Positions 54,205 through 63,730 of a stretch of DNA of 64,000 nt are shown here, piece after piece. Source of the stretch: Pantoea alhagi (lineage in GTDB: Bacteria > Pseudomonadota > Gammaproteobacteria > Enterobacterales > Enterobacteriaceae); assembly GCF_002101395.1 (NCBI RefSeq), contig NZ_CP019707.1, positions 12,332 through 76,331 of the forward strand. The letters run 5' to 3'. Position 1 is the first letter of the stretch. Each line of letters opens with the position of its first letter. Position numbers and translations under genes: made by a program. A model generated the notes under the pieces. The model did no database searches, was not told the origin of the DNA, and was given only the letters and a program-made list of their open reading frames with translations.

Positions 54205-56430
54205 ATGGCTGATAACAATGCAATGAGGCTGGATCAGCCCGTCACCTGCCCGCAGCAGGATCGCTATGGCTTCCGCTATATCGCTGCACAGCTGGCACAG
54301 TCCGTGCGGGCCATTGGCCGCGAGGGTAGCGCTGTTATTGGTATTGAGGGGGCCTGGGGATCGGGTAAAACCAGTCTGCTGAACCTGCTGCGTGCGGAGC
54401 TGGATAAGCAGAATGAGGAAAACACCTTTGTCCTGAGTATCTCTCCCTGGCTTGAGGGCTCCGGGACCAGTCTGGTGGAATCGCTGCTGATACCGGTGGC
54501 GGGTATTATTGCCGCTGAGGAAGAGCGCCGTCTTTCGCCTGATGAGCAGGAAAGCCTCAAAAAGAATAAAGCGCTGACCCGGACTGCCAGAACAATCATG
54601 GACTACACCAGAGTGACAGCACGGCATTTGTCTCCGCTGGCTCAGGTTGCTGCGATGATCCCGGGCATGCCAGATGCCAGCGGCGCGCTGGATGCCCTGG
54701 CCGAAAACAGGTGGCTTAAAGAGAAGAAAATAACTGCTGCGGAGCTGCGCAACCAAATCGCAGACAAAATTATTGGGTTGGATCTGAGCTTTATTATACT
54801 ACTCGATGATCTGGACAGGCTGGAGCCTGCACAGGCAGTTGAGGTTGTACGTCTTGTCAAATCCGTCGCCGATTTTCCGCGCTTCCGTTATGTTCTGTGT
54901 TATGACAAAGCCGTTCTGTCGCAGGCCATAAAAAGGGGGCTTGGCGTGGATGATGGTGAACTTTATTTGCAGAAGATCGTACAGATTTCGTTCAGCCTAC
55001 CGAGGCCGGAATCTTTCGACTTGCGGCGTGAATTTCTTTCGGGCGTCGTCGGGTTATATGAAACTGTTAACGGCGACGTTCCGGACGAAGAAGTAAAAAA
55101 GGAACTGAAATGGGTGACAGATATATACGGTGCTTCACTGAAAACTCCCCGTGAGGTACATCTGGCCCTGAATAATTTGCGGTTCAGATACAGCGGAATA
55201 CGCGATTATGTCTATTTGCCGGATTTGTGCTTTCTGCTGTTGCTCCGCACCACTAACCCTGGATTGTATGACTGGACGGAAGAATATCTTACAGAACGGG
55301 CCATCGTGGAATCCGGTGAGGGCAGTGTAAGTGAGGAACAACAAAAAATCTTGGCGAAAAATTTGGTTGAGTGCCTGTCTCGTTTTCGAACTTCAGAAGC
55401 TAAATCTGTAACCTCCCTGAGACACTGGATGCCGGGAATTTCGGGGCACGGGGCTAATATTCATAATTTGTTTACTCAGACAGACGATGAAGAGAAAGAG
55501 ATGATGACAGCAAATCGCCGCCTAGGTAGCACGGCATACTGGCGTTATTACTTTGCATTTTCTTCACCTCAGAACGTTCTGCCACCCGCGTATTTTAATG
55601 AGTTGTTCCGTCAAAGTAGTCATCCCGAAGAATATACGACGATGACCCAAGAACTCTTGTCCAAAATTAACAGTAATGGTGTGTCCTCATTTACCTGGTT
55701 CCAACATATCCTGAGTCAGCTGACTTGGCCGATGATAAACGAGCGTACAGCCGCAGAGTGTTCTGGTCTGCTGGCATTCTTCTTCAATGAGGGCGATGAG
55801 ATATATGCCCGCTACCGGCGCAGAAATCGGTGGTTTTCGCGGTATGATCTTGATGTAAACAGAGTGGCTAATCGTTTTTTAAAAAGGATGCTGGATATTG
55901 ACCGGGCGAAGGCGATGGAAACCCTGCTTTCACTTACGCTGGAAGGAACCGCCTTTGTCTGGATTTCACATTATATCCGCGATTTGCTGTGGAAGAACGG
56001 GCTGGCAGGCAATCGGGCAGATCCGGAACGTGAGCATGTATTAAAAGATGATGAACTGAACTCTGTTCGTTGTCGCTTCCGCGAACGCCTGAACGACGAT
56101 GAACTGAAATCACTGCTTGAGCGGGAGGATGAGCTAGGTGGCTTTGTCTGGGCCTGGCACGATATTGCAGGTCCCGAACCAGTTATTTCCTGGGTTGACC
56201 GACAAAGTGGCAGTGATAAAGCGTTTCTGATGTTGTTACTGGGACTGCGTTCTCACATTATCTCTAGTGAAACAGGACACTGTCGGGTACTGAGAATAAG
56301 CGATATAGCTCATCTGTTCGGAGGAGAGAATATCCTCCTGCGAAGACTGAAGCTTATTGAGTCCGAAAACAATTTCCCGGATCTGGTAAAAGAAGTCAGG
56401 GGCGCCATTGAGCTTAGTAATTCATTCTGA
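54205..56430 (+). CDS. KAP-family P-loop NTPase
   Basis: The 741-residue protein has the KAP plan: Walker A in IEGAWGSGKTSLLNLL (about 45-60), Walker B ILLDDLDRLEPAQAVEVVRLVKS-like text (about 210-230), and long helical C-terminal regions. KAP NTPases are often linked to phage defence and other membrane functions in bacteria; no transmembrane insertion is obvious between the P-loop and Walker B here. It starts at the ATG 54205, immediately after the ribbon-helix-helix gene, and is flanked by the 189-bp repeats. Its lower GC than the upstream gene suggests it was acquired separately. Confidence 0.85.
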   Translation: MADNNAMRLDQPVTCPQQDRYGFRYIAAQLAQSVRAIGREGSAVIGIEGAWGSGKTSLLNLLRAELDKQNEENTFVLSISPWLEGSGTSLVESLLIPVAGIIAAEEERRLSPDEQESLKKNKALTRTARTIMDYTRVTARHLSPLAQVAAMIPGMPDASGALDALAENRWLKEKKITAAELRNQIADKIIGLDLSFIILLDDLDRLEPAQAVEVVRLVKSVADFPRFRYVLCYDKAVLSQAIKRGLGVDDGELYLQKIVQISFSLPRPESFDLRREFLSGVVGLYETVNGDVPDEEVKKELKWVTDIYGASLKTPREVHLALNNLRFRYSGIRDYVYLPDLCFLLLLRTTNPGLYDWTEEYLTERAIVESGEGSVSEEQQKILAKNLVECLSRFRTSEAKSVTSLRHWMPGISGHGANIHNLFTQTDDEEKEMMTANRRLGSTAYWRYYFAFSSPQNVLPPAYFNELFRQSSHPEEYTTMTQELLSKINSNGVSSFTWFQHILSQLTWPMINERTAAECSGLLAFFFNEGDEIYARYRRRNRWFSRYDLDVNRVANRFLKRMLDIDRAKAMETLLSLTLEGTAFVWISHYIRDLLWKNGLAGNRADPEREHVLKDDELNSVRCRFRERLNDDELKSLLEREDELGGFVWAWHDIAGPEPVISWVDRQSGSDKAFLMLLLGLRSHIISSETGHCRVLRISDIAHLFGGENILLRRLKLIESENNFPDLVKEVRGAIELSNSF

Positions 56431-56581
56431 CGCCTCTAACATGTTGATATTTTAGCTTTGTTCGGGTACGTGAGCGCACAAACATAATTTTCATTTGAAA
56501 CATATGTACCTGAACATGCATGTATCACGATGCACAGGAACCAGCTGAAAGGGATCATTCGGATAGCTGGGATATCATGTC

Positions 56582-56770
56582 TATGACGTGATGTTCTCGC
56601 CGCCGGGCGTCACCGGAGAGAAGGGATTTATCGGGTTTGAGGCGCTGCGGGTGTTCATGAGCCGGGACACGTTTGACGACCTGGTTAGCCAGCTGGTGAC
56701 TGCCGGCACGCAGCCCGGTCCGCTTGCCGGTGCGCTCGAGGAGCTACGCTGTTTTTACGGGGATTTGTGA
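56582..56770 (+). repeat. Second copy of the ribbon-helix-helix gene 3' end
   Basis: This 189-bp segment matches 54015-54203 without gaps, about 17 mismatches by eye, and ends at the same stop codon. It encodes the last part of the protein (GEKGFIGFEALRVFM... ELRCFYGDL) with no start of its own. The two copies flank the KAP gene in direct orientation. Confidence 0.9.
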
Positions 56771-56800
56771 GATATACCATTATTCAGAAAGGTTGAATTT

Positions 56801-58120
56801 ATGTCAGATCTCAAAATCTATCCCGTCTGCTTTACGGGTCAGGTAAAAACCGTTGAGTGTGACGCGGCATTTCAGATAGACCAGTCTGACACGTTCAAAC
56901 GCTATATCAGGTTTGCCCGGCAGAACAAGGCGACCACGCTTATAACCTGTCAGTGCATGAGCGCTGGTGAGGGAGAAAACCGCCGTAGGCTGAAAGCCTG
57001 CTATTCCTCCACGCATGATAACTACTGGCTGGCGCGCTGGTCCTACAGTGGCGCCGAACATGCCCCCGACTGCCGTTTCTATTCTGTATGGGCGGATGAA
57101 AAGCAGAGCGAGATCTACACCTCAGACGTCGTTAAAACCGTCTCTCCCGGCTGCTTTCGTATCAAGCTGCCTACCGGACTGCAAAAAAAAGAGGCGATGG
57201 ATCGGGATGCGCCGGCTCAGGCGCCCGCTACGAAAGCAGGGGGCAAACGCAAGCGTCAGTCAGCAATGCGTCTTCTTGGCCTGCTTCACTTCATGTGGGA
57301 ACAGGCTGAAATCAACCACTGGCACCCTAATTTTGACAAGCGTCCCCGTGACGATGCCTGGGCTGCATGGCGCCTGAAGCAGGTGGCGGAAAAAATCAGC
57401 GTGGGGAAAACGCCTCTGAAGTCTGTGTTCCTCATGATGGCGCGCCCCGGTACGCAGGGGATCAAAAACAACTGGGCCACGGTTGATGCGGCCGCTGCGT
57501 CAAACAGGCGCCTTGTGATGATTACCTGTCTGAAAACCTGCGCGCGTGAGGGGGAAGCTTGCCTTAGCGGCTCGCTGCCGCTCGGTCAGGCCGCAGGCTT
57601 TCCGGCTCTCGACGTACCGGCAGATTTAATCAGTCGCCTGAACCGGAGCTTTTCCCGTGAGTTTGGTGACTGGCGGCGCGGACGAAAAGTCATGCTGATT
57701 GCCGAAACCGATCCGTCGGTGAAAAAATTCAGACAGCGTGACGGGAAACCTGTGCCGTACAGCACCTGCAGGGTCATCGATGCGGCCCTGATGACCGTCA
57801 GTACCCGGTTTATTCCTCTCGACTCCTCCTGGGAGGGCGTGATCGAAGAAAAACTGTGGCAGGAGAAGCGTCATTTCATCAAACCTCTGCGCTATGACGG
57901 CGAGGCGGACGTTTTCCCTGATTTTTTGCTGAAAGATGTGCCGGGCAGGGAGCTCGTGCCGCTGGAAGTATTTGGTATGAACACGCCTGATTATCTCGCG
58001 CGTAAGGCGGTCAAGCTTGCACATTATCGCGAAGAGTATGGCGAGGGAAACTGGTGGAGCTGGGATGCCTGTTTAGCGAATGCGGCAGCTGACATTCCAG
58101 CCTTTCCGGAAAAGGGATGA
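56801..58120 (+). CDS. DUF1173-family plasmid protein
   Basis: The 439-residue protein resembles DUF1173 proteins of plasmids and islands. An N-terminal Cys-containing part (LITCQCMSAGEG, HAPDCRFYS) could bind zinc. The C-terminal part has VFPDFLLKDVPGRELVPLEVFGM followed by YLARKAVKLAHY, a layout like a PD-(D/E)xK nuclease core (PD, then E-x-E, then K); this is inference. It lies downstream of the duplicated end and was probably the original neighbour of the ribbon-helix-helix gene before the KAP insertion. Confidence 0.65.
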   Translation: MSDLKIYPVCFTGQVKTVECDAAFQIDQSDTFKRYIRFARQNKATTLITCQCMSAGEGENRRRLKACYSSTHDNYWLARWSYSGAEHAPDCRFYSVWADEKQSEIYTSDVVKTVSPGCFRIKLPTGLQKKEAMDRDAPAQAPATKAGGKRKRQSAMRLLGLLHFMWEQAEINHWHPNFDKRPRDDAWAAWRLKQVAEKISVGKTPLKSVFLMMARPGTQGIKNNWATVDAAAASNRRLVMITCLKTCAREGEACLSGSLPLGQAAGFPALDVPADLISRLNRSFSREFGDWRRGRKVMLIAETDPSVKKFRQRDGKPVPYSTCRVIDAALMTVSTRFIPLDSSWEGVIEEKLWQEKRHFIKPLRYDGEADVFPDFLLKDVPGRELVPLEVFGMNTPDYLARKAVKLAHYREEYGEGNWWSWDACLANAAADIPAFPEKG

Positions 58121-58125
58121 TGCAG

Positions 58126-58383
58126 CTATTTATCAGTCTCAGGTTTTGCATAAACCGCATCGTTTCCTGAAGGGTACTGTCTGGACAGTTCCCTGTAGAA
58201 AGTAAGACGCTCCCGAAAATACTCCCGATAATGCTCCGGCTGCTGGCGCTCAACTTCAGCAGCGAGCACCGGCATATTCATGCGCTCTTTGTACGCAACG
58301 CCGGAGGCCGCGAGATCGATATTTACCCGTTCACGTTCTTCAGCTGAGCGTGCAGCTATGTTGTGTTCACTACGTTCTGTCAT
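58126..58383 (-). CDS. Theta-subunit homolog of DNA polymerase III (HOT-like)
   Basis: The 85-residue protein matches HolE/HOT: RVNIDLAASGVAYKERMNMP, then AEVERQQPEHYREYFRERL. Phage P1 encodes such a homolog (hot), which can replace theta and stabilise the epsilon proofreading subunit. I start at the ATG at 58383, preceded by GAGAGGA. A P1-like gene here agrees with the P1-type partition and origin. Confidence 0.88.
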   Translation of the reverse strand: MTERSEHNIAARSAEERERVNIDLAASGVAYKERMNMPVLAAEVERQQPEHYREYFRERLTFYRELSRQYPSGNDAVYAKPETDK

Positions 58384-58423
58384 GAGGCATCCTCTCTGTC
58401 GCATAAAATAACAGCTTTACGCG

Positions 58424-58670
58424 TTATTTCACTGTCAGTATTTCTGTAAGCCGGGTTGTGTAACGGGGCGACAGCATCTCCCGTTTCATCTGCCAGGCAT
58501 TATCCGTTCCCTGTCCGGCAAACCAGACCTTACCCAGCCCTGAGCGGTTGATCTGTTCCACAGCAGACATCAGAGTTTGCACGCGGCAGTTACTGACTGA
58601 ACATATGGAGCTGCGCCACATCGGACTCATAAAAATCACCCAAGGTAACGCCCACCTTTGTATACAGGGG
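58424..58670 (-). pseudogene. umuC-type C-terminal relic
   Basis: The minus strand reads KVGVTLGDFYESDVAQLHMFS, a stop and a shift, then RVQTLMSAVEQINRSGLGKVWFAGQGTDNAWQMKREMLSPRY, the typical end of UmuC/ImpB proteins. It is a different allele from the split umuC at 34/46 kb. It has no start and is dead. Confidence 0.85.
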
Positions 58671-58819
58671 TCTGGCTCACAATATGCTTTCAAGAGCTCG
58701 CAAGGCAAAGCCGATAATATCTCGTGTATCACTGGTGGGGTATTCATATGTCATCGCTGCCGGTTCAGCAATGTGCAACTTTGCTTTCAGGCAGGATAAG
58801 GACAACACACTGACACCGC

Positions 58820-59475
58820 GTTCGGTCCACTGCTGGCGAAGTTGCTGTTACTGCCGCATGGTCAGTTATTGGTAGCGTGGCTGATATGGATAACGCTGCT
58901 AACAATTGTTGTACTTAATAAGGGCAGTACGTGGTCGATTAAATGTGTTAACGCCCATATGAAAAAATATGCTTCAGATTTATTGCCCCCTTATTCCCAT
59001 GGCTGGTTCTAAGTATGGTGGAGGTACTACTGTATGCTAAATCCACCTATATCACTTTCTTCAGCAATTGTTATACCTTTTGTCTACTGCAGCGTTTTCA
59101 GCTGCGGGTTGAGCTAGTGCAATTCTGATTGTTCGTTATTCTTGGCTCGTTCGCGCTGGGCACATTTATTGAGGTCCACAGGAAGCACCTATCGGCCGCA
59201 AAATGCCCTTGCGTATATTGTTCTTAGGTGTGATTCATTTTGCTTTGCTATTGCTTCATGTTGAGCTGGTCTGGACTGTAGCGTTGACGGTAGTTATCGG
59301 GCTAATCTCCTCCTTAGCCTTTGCCGCTCTGGTAGCCTGTACGCAGGAAGTTTTGCCTGACAGAACGGGATAATGCCGGGAATTATATTCGGTACGATGT
59401 TTGCCGTTGGCGGTATTACGCCCGCGAGGCTGGGGAAATTCGCCGCTCTATATGGCATCTCAGCGTTTTATTAGT
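58820..59475 (+). pseudogene. MFS transporter relic
   Basis: Pieces in several frames resemble a major-facilitator protein: FGPLLAKLLLLPHGQLLVAW, ILFLGVIHFALLLLHVELVW, IGLISSLAFAALVACTQEVLPDRTG, and FGTMFAVGGITPARLG, the last two like fosmidomycin-resistance-type exporters. Stops and frame changes break it. No other gene is in this 1-kb stretch. Confidence 0.55.
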
Positions 59476-59629
59476 TCTGTGCTTTTTTCCTTTGCCCGGA
59501 TTGACTAAGTTGTTGATGTCTGATTCCCGAACAATCGGGTAATAATTAGCTTTAGCTGGCTGAAGGGATGCGGCATCGCTCTTTCAAAGAGGAGTTTAAG
59601 GCTGGCGGCCATAACCAAATAAAATAACT

Positions 59630-59659
59630 CAGGGTGAAATGGCTGGAGATTTCACCCTG
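59630..59659. other. parS: P1-type parS centromere
   Basis: AGGGTGAAAT and ATTTCACCCT are inverted arms around GGCTGGAG, 67 bp downstream of the parB stop. P1 parS has the same design, with ATTTCAC/GTGAAAT arms and the same place after parB. It may also act as a weak terminator because a T-run follows on the plus strand. Confidence 0.75.
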
Positions 59660-59726
59660 AAATTTTTATCTTTTTAAGTTTAAAATCAGTGAGTTATATA
59701 GCAAAAAAGAGCGGAGGGTCTCTGTA

Positions 59727-60692
59727 CTATTTTGTCAGGTGTTTCTCCAGCACCTGCTGAACTGCGTTATCGATTTCTACCTGCAATTCTGTTGGCAGAC
59801 GATTGAATTCATAGCTGAACATACGGCCTTTGCTTTTCTTTCGCGCAAAGCGGTTCTTGTCTTCAAAGCGCCATAATGACGTAACAACTGTTTCTTCGCC
59901 TTTTGGCTGTGTCAGCGAAGCAGACTTTTGACGGAACAGTGCCACCAGCTTATCTTTGATTTCATCTTCAGCAGCCTGAGCCTGATGACGGATAGCGTCG
60001 ATATCTTCCTTCAGCTGCGTAATGATTTCACTAACCGTTTCTCCCTGAGCATGAATAAGGGCTTCGGCGCTATACAGCGCTTTATAATCCTGATAACTGA
60101 GTTCAGACTGTACCGGGAAAACCGACAGCATCTCGCCTGAAACAGCGGCAGCTTGCAATGCGCGGGTCACTTTCGCCTGCGAGAGGTGTTCACTTTCCGC
60201 GATCTCTTTCTGTGAAAGGCCGCTGTTTTTTAGCGCCAGAAGGCGCAGACCCACTTCGCGAATATTGTGTTCCCTTGCCGTCTGGATATCTTTAGCCAGA
60301 TTTCTTGCGTCATCAACCGATAGCGCCTCCTCCGTTACCAGCACTGTCAGTTTGGTATGACAGAGAATCGCGGCGGCGCGGCGGCGTGACCCATCAAGGA
60401 TCTCGATTTTATTATTCCGCCGCACGCCGATAGCAGGGAAGAACTGCTGCATTGGCAGTGTTCGGGTAATATCTTTTAGCGATTCCGGCGTCAGAGCGGC
60501 CTGATCGCGACCATTAACTTCCTGTACCACAAAAGTGCCGATTTCGACTTCCTCTGCTGGCACAGTAACCAGAGTGAACTCGACTTTACTGCCGGAGGAG
60601 AGCGTAAAGATCTGACTGTTTTCATTGTTGGCGATATGGCTAAAGGTTGAAGGCGTGAAGGTCCTTCCGATGGTTTTACGATTTCTGGACAT
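59727..60692 (-). CDS. parB: Partition protein ParB (P1 type)
   Basis: The 321-residue protein has the ParB nuclease-like domain (about 70-130, with ILDGSRRRAAAI), a helix-turn-helix (SGLSQKEIAESEHLSQAKVTRAL at about 158-180) and a C-terminal dimer domain with RFARKKSKGRMFSYEF, typical of P1 ParB and SopB relatives. It binds parS and works with ParA to place plasmid copies. It starts 7 bp after the parA stop. Confidence 0.95.
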   Translation of the reverse strand: MSRNRKTIGRTFTPSTFSHIANNENSQIFTLSSGSKVEFTLVTVPAEEVEIGTFVVQEVNGRDQAALTPESLKDITRTLPMQQFFPAIGVRRNNKIEILDGSRRRAAAILCHTKLTVLVTEEALSVDDARNLAKDIQTAREHNIREVGLRLLALKNSGLSQKEIAESEHLSQAKVTRALQAAAVSGEMLSVFPVQSELSYQDYKALYSAEALIHAQGETVSEIITQLKEDIDAIRHQAQAAEDEIKDKLVALFRQKSASLTQPKGEETVVTSLWRFEDKNRFARKKSKGRMFSYEFNRLPTELQVEIDNAVQQVLEKHLTK

Positions 60693-60699
60693 GGGCGCC

Positions 60700-61893
60700 T
60701 CAGTTCATCCGGATAAATTCAATACGATCAAAAACTGCTTTGGCAAAGTCTTCAGCTGCGTTGCGGGCATTCTTGAGTGCTTCGCTGCTACCGATATAGG
60801 TTGCCGGGTTAGCCGAAATGACGGTATCGAAAGATTCGCCACAGCGTTCAAAACCATCCAGTCGGGGAAGGGCAACATCCAGCATTTCGCCACCGAAGAT
60901 TTCTTTGGCCAGGCTGTGGCACAGTTTATGATCGGCTTTATTCGACAGTTTTGACATAAAGCCGATGTTGCCTTTCAGGCGGCATTTATAGCCTGAATCA
61001 TCGATGAGTTTGATCAGCTCAGGCAGACGGGTCAGATATTTCAGCGTGGAATGAAAATCAACCTGTGCTGGCGGAACAGGCGTCATCATCAGATCGGCTG
61101 CAGCAATGGAGTTTTTCAGAAAAGAATCGAGATGCGGCCCGCTGTCGATAAAGATGAAGTCGTAATCTTTTAACAGCTTATTAATTACGTTCTCGCGCAG
61201 TACCGCGTGGATATTCTGACCTGGCAGATGTTCGGCACAGAGTGTATTCCAGTCAGAAGCGATAAAGGCATCATCAATCGAGGCTGGCAGTACATCCACA
61301 CCTGGCACGATGGAGGAAACGATAAACTCTTCCAGCAGTTCTTCACGTGAGACATTTTGCAGCATTGCCTGAGCAGAGGTTGTTTCCACTATCCCAATAG
61401 CGCGCGTATGATTCAAAAACATGGTTGCAGATGACTGGGGATCGAGATCGATAACCAGTATGCGCAGATCCTCCAGTAGCAGAGAAGGATGGCTTCGCAG
61501 TGCATGGGCCAGTGAAACGGTTGAAACCGTTTTTGACACGCCGCCCTTAAGGTTGCCGATAAAAATCGTCAAAGCTTCATGATAACGGTCGCGGTATTTG
61601 GGAACGCCGCGATGCTGATAAATATCGATGATGTTCTGCAGCGTCATCGCATACTTCATGGAAGAGCCAGCTGGACGTTTTTCAAATTCATAGCCATTGG
61701 CTTCCATTTCACTGACGGCATAATCCACATTTGCTCTCGTCAATTTAGGTAGCTTTGCCAGCGCAGCCTTTGCATAAACCTGAAAATATTCGTTTTCGTG
61801 GAATTCTTCTTTTTGAGCCTGAATCTGTTCTGTTAACGAATGCAGCATACGTTCAGCACGCTGGGCCAGCTTTGTCGCCGACTGGTTCATCAT
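60700..61893 (-). CDS. parA: Partition ATPase ParA (P1 type)
   Basis: The 397-residue protein is a type Ia ParA with an N-terminal DNA-binding part (about 1-105) and a deviant Walker A (LKGGVSKTVSTVSLAHAL, about 114-131), then ILVIDLDPQSSATMFL and FIFIDSGPHLDSF. It forms the ATP-dependent positioning gradient and represses its own operon. Two ATGs in a row (61893 and 61890) are both possible starts. Confidence 0.95.
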   Translation of the reverse strand: MMNQSATKLAQRAERMLHSLTEQIQAQKEEFHENEYFQVYAKAALAKLPKLTRANVDYAVSEMEANGYEFEKRPAGSSMKYAMTLQNIIDIYQHRGVPKYRDRYHEALTIFIGNLKGGVSKTVSTVSLAHALRSHPSLLLEDLRILVIDLDPQSSATMFLNHTRAIGIVETTSAQAMLQNVSREELLEEFIVSSIVPGVDVLPASIDDAFIASDWNTLCAEHLPGQNIHAVLRENVINKLLKDYDFIFIDSGPHLDSFLKNSIAAADLMMTPVPPAQVDFHSTLKYLTRLPELIKLIDDSGYKCRLKGNIGFMSKLSNKADHKLCHSLAKEIFGGEMLDVALPRLDGFERCGESFDTVISANPATYIGSSEALKNARNAAEDFAKAVFDRIEFIRMN

Positions 61894-61907
61894 GATTCTT
61901 TTCCTTT

Positions 61908-61944
61908 ATGCAGCTTTTAAGCTTAAAGGTAATAATCCTGCATA
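61908..61944. promoter_or_regulatory. Probable parAB operator
   Basis: TATGCAG and CTGCATA form inverted arms around an inner palindrome TTTAAGCTTAAA, directly upstream of the parA start. P1 ParA binds a comparable inverted repeat to repress parAB. Confidence 0.55.
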
Positions 61945-62146
61945 AATTTTAGAAAGTAAACTTTTATTTGAAATTCTGCAGGTTGTTGTGATTACTGAAC
62001 AGGTATACGGGAAACAGCATCTTCTTGTTACCTGTCTGGTTTTTAGTTAATGGTGCTCGCCGCAGTACTGACTAGCGAAGTCTGTCAGTACGAGGAAGCG
62101 CAAAGGCACAGTTGTTGAAGATTGCACTGACATAACGGGCGAAAGG

Positions 62147-62649
62147 TTATGCACTTATCAACAGTTCAGATCCAATAAGATGATCCAATAATGATCCCTA
62201 ATAGATCCTAAAGATCCCATTTCCTATTTCCTTTTTATAATCAAAAGGATATAAGAGTTTTTAACCACTATAGAGAGCAAATTAACCACTATGGGAGGTA
62301 GGATAACTACTGTAGTGAGCAGAACATCCACGGAAGAGAGCAGATGCTATCCACTATAGGCAGCTAGTTGCGATTCTAGATGTATATAACTGTCCAGAAT
62401 AGTTGTGAACCGTTCCTGAGGTTTCTTTAAAAGCTTTTAAAGACCCAAAATTACGGTATTTATTTAGCTTAAGTGAATGATTTTAAAGGATGTCATAAAA
62501 ACAGATTGTTTGGTTGCAGGAGAACCATTAACAAAATGAGTATCCACTATAGTAAGTAGCTGCTCTCTATAGTGGATATTGAACATAAATATCCACTATA
62601 GAGAGTAATTAGTACGCTATCCATATAGGACATCCACTATAGTGAGTGG
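62147..62649 (+). other. P1/RepFIB-like replication origin
   Basis: In order: two tandem DnaA-like boxes (TTATGCAC and TTATCAACA, 62147-62163); an AT-rich segment with five or more GATC sites in AGATCCA/TGATCCA-type repeats (62165-62219), as in P1 oriR where Dam methylation is needed; then iterons of the form A(A/T)CCACTATAG-GAG-AG at 62263, 62284, 62303, 62325, 62349, 62541, 62560 (inverted), 62590 and 62631. RepA binds the iterons; the DnaA/GATC part melts. Confidence 0.8.
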
Positions 62650-62708
62650 TAATATCCGTTGTATTCAGTCTGAGGCCGTGTTGAGGCACCCGAGTCGGAA
62701 ACAGCGAA

Positions 62709-63593
62709 ATGGAACATGATAAGGATTTGATCGCAGAATCTTTCAGTGAGCAGGATAAGGCGACCGGTAGTGTAGTGGCGCTGGTGCCGAATTCAAACAA
62801 TACCGTCCAGCCAGTCGCGTTAATGCGACTTGGTCTCTTTGTGCCGACGCTGAAATCAACCGCGCGCGGCAGGACCGGTCAGATGGCGTCCATGGATGTG
62901 ACCGATGAGCTGAAGCAGCTTTCGCTGGTGCGCTCTGAGGGGTATGAGAACATTCGTATCACTGGCGCTCGTCTCGATATGGATAACGATTTTAAAACCT
63001 GGGTCGGCATTATCCATGCTTTCGCCCGTTATAAGGTACTGGGCGATACTGTCACACTACCGTTTGTGGAGTTTGTTAAACTCTGTGGTATTCCTTCCGC
63101 CCGTTCTTCTGCCCGGCTGCGTAAGCGTCTGGACGCATCCCTGACGCGTATCGCGACTAATACCATCTCGTTCACTAACAAAGCCGGCGACTACTATGTG
63201 ACGCACCTTGTGCAGTCAGCTAAGTACAGTCCCAGAACGGATGAAGTGACTCTACAAGCCGATCCTAAAATATTTGAGCTTTACCAGTTCGACCGCAAAG
63301 TGCTGCTGCAACTGCGTGCGATTAACGCTCTGTCACGCAAGGAGTCTGCGCAGGCTCTTTACACCTTTATTGAGAGCTTACCTTCCAACCCGGCGCCAGT
63401 GTCGCTGGCCCGGCTGCGTGCTCGTCTGAACCTGACTTCCCGCACAATCACGCAAAACGCCACGGTACGCAAAGCAATGGAACAATTGAGAGATATTGGC
63501 TATCTCGATTACAGCGAACTGAAGCGAGGCGGACTGTTTATTTCCATATCCACTATCGGCGGCCAAAGCTGCGGCCCGATCATATACCACTGA
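62709..63593 (+). CDS. repA: P1/RepFIB-type replication initiator RepA
   Basis: The 294-residue protein matches RepFIB RepA: VQPVALMRLGLFVPTLKS, RLDMDNDFKTWVGIIHAFAR, LCGIPSARSSARLRKRL, PKIFELYQFDRKVLLQLRAINALSRKESAQALYTFIESLP, with two winged-helix domains. It binds the flanking iterons to start and to limit replication. Near 63540 the frame shifts: the family's usual tail (HIHYRRPKLRPDHIPL...) is in another frame that runs to 63730. The reported frame ends GPIIYH. Loss of the last about 45 residues might be tolerated or be a sequencing error. Confidence 0.9.
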   Translation: MEHDKDLIAESFSEQDKATGSVVALVPNSNNTVQPVALMRLGLFVPTLKSTARGRTGQMASMDVTDELKQLSLVRSEGYENIRITGARLDMDNDFKTWVGIIHAFARYKVLGDTVTLPFVEFVKLCGIPSARSSARLRKRLDASLTRIATNTISFTNKAGDYYVTHLVQSAKYSPRTDEVTLQADPKIFELYQFDRKVLLQLRAINALSRKESAQALYTFIESLPSNPAPVSLARLRARLNLTSRTITQNATVRKAMEQLRDIGYLDYSELKRGGLFISISTIGGQSCGPIIYH

Positions 63594-63730
63594 GTTTGCC
63601 GCCTGAACTTGAAGCAGAGCTGTCTGAAGACGACACTGATACACTGCCTGAGCCGGAGGGGGAAATGGTCCGCCTTTCTCCAGAGGAAAGGTTACTGCTG
63701 GAAAAAATCCGTCGTGGCGAGTTCAGGTAA
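63538..63730 (+). pseudogene. Frameshifted C-terminal tail of RepA
   Basis: The second frame reads FHIHYRRPKLRPDHIPLSLP, then an acidic stretch and SPEERLLLEKIRRGEFR before a stop at 63728-63730. This is how other RepFIB-type RepA proteins end. Confidence 0.65.
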
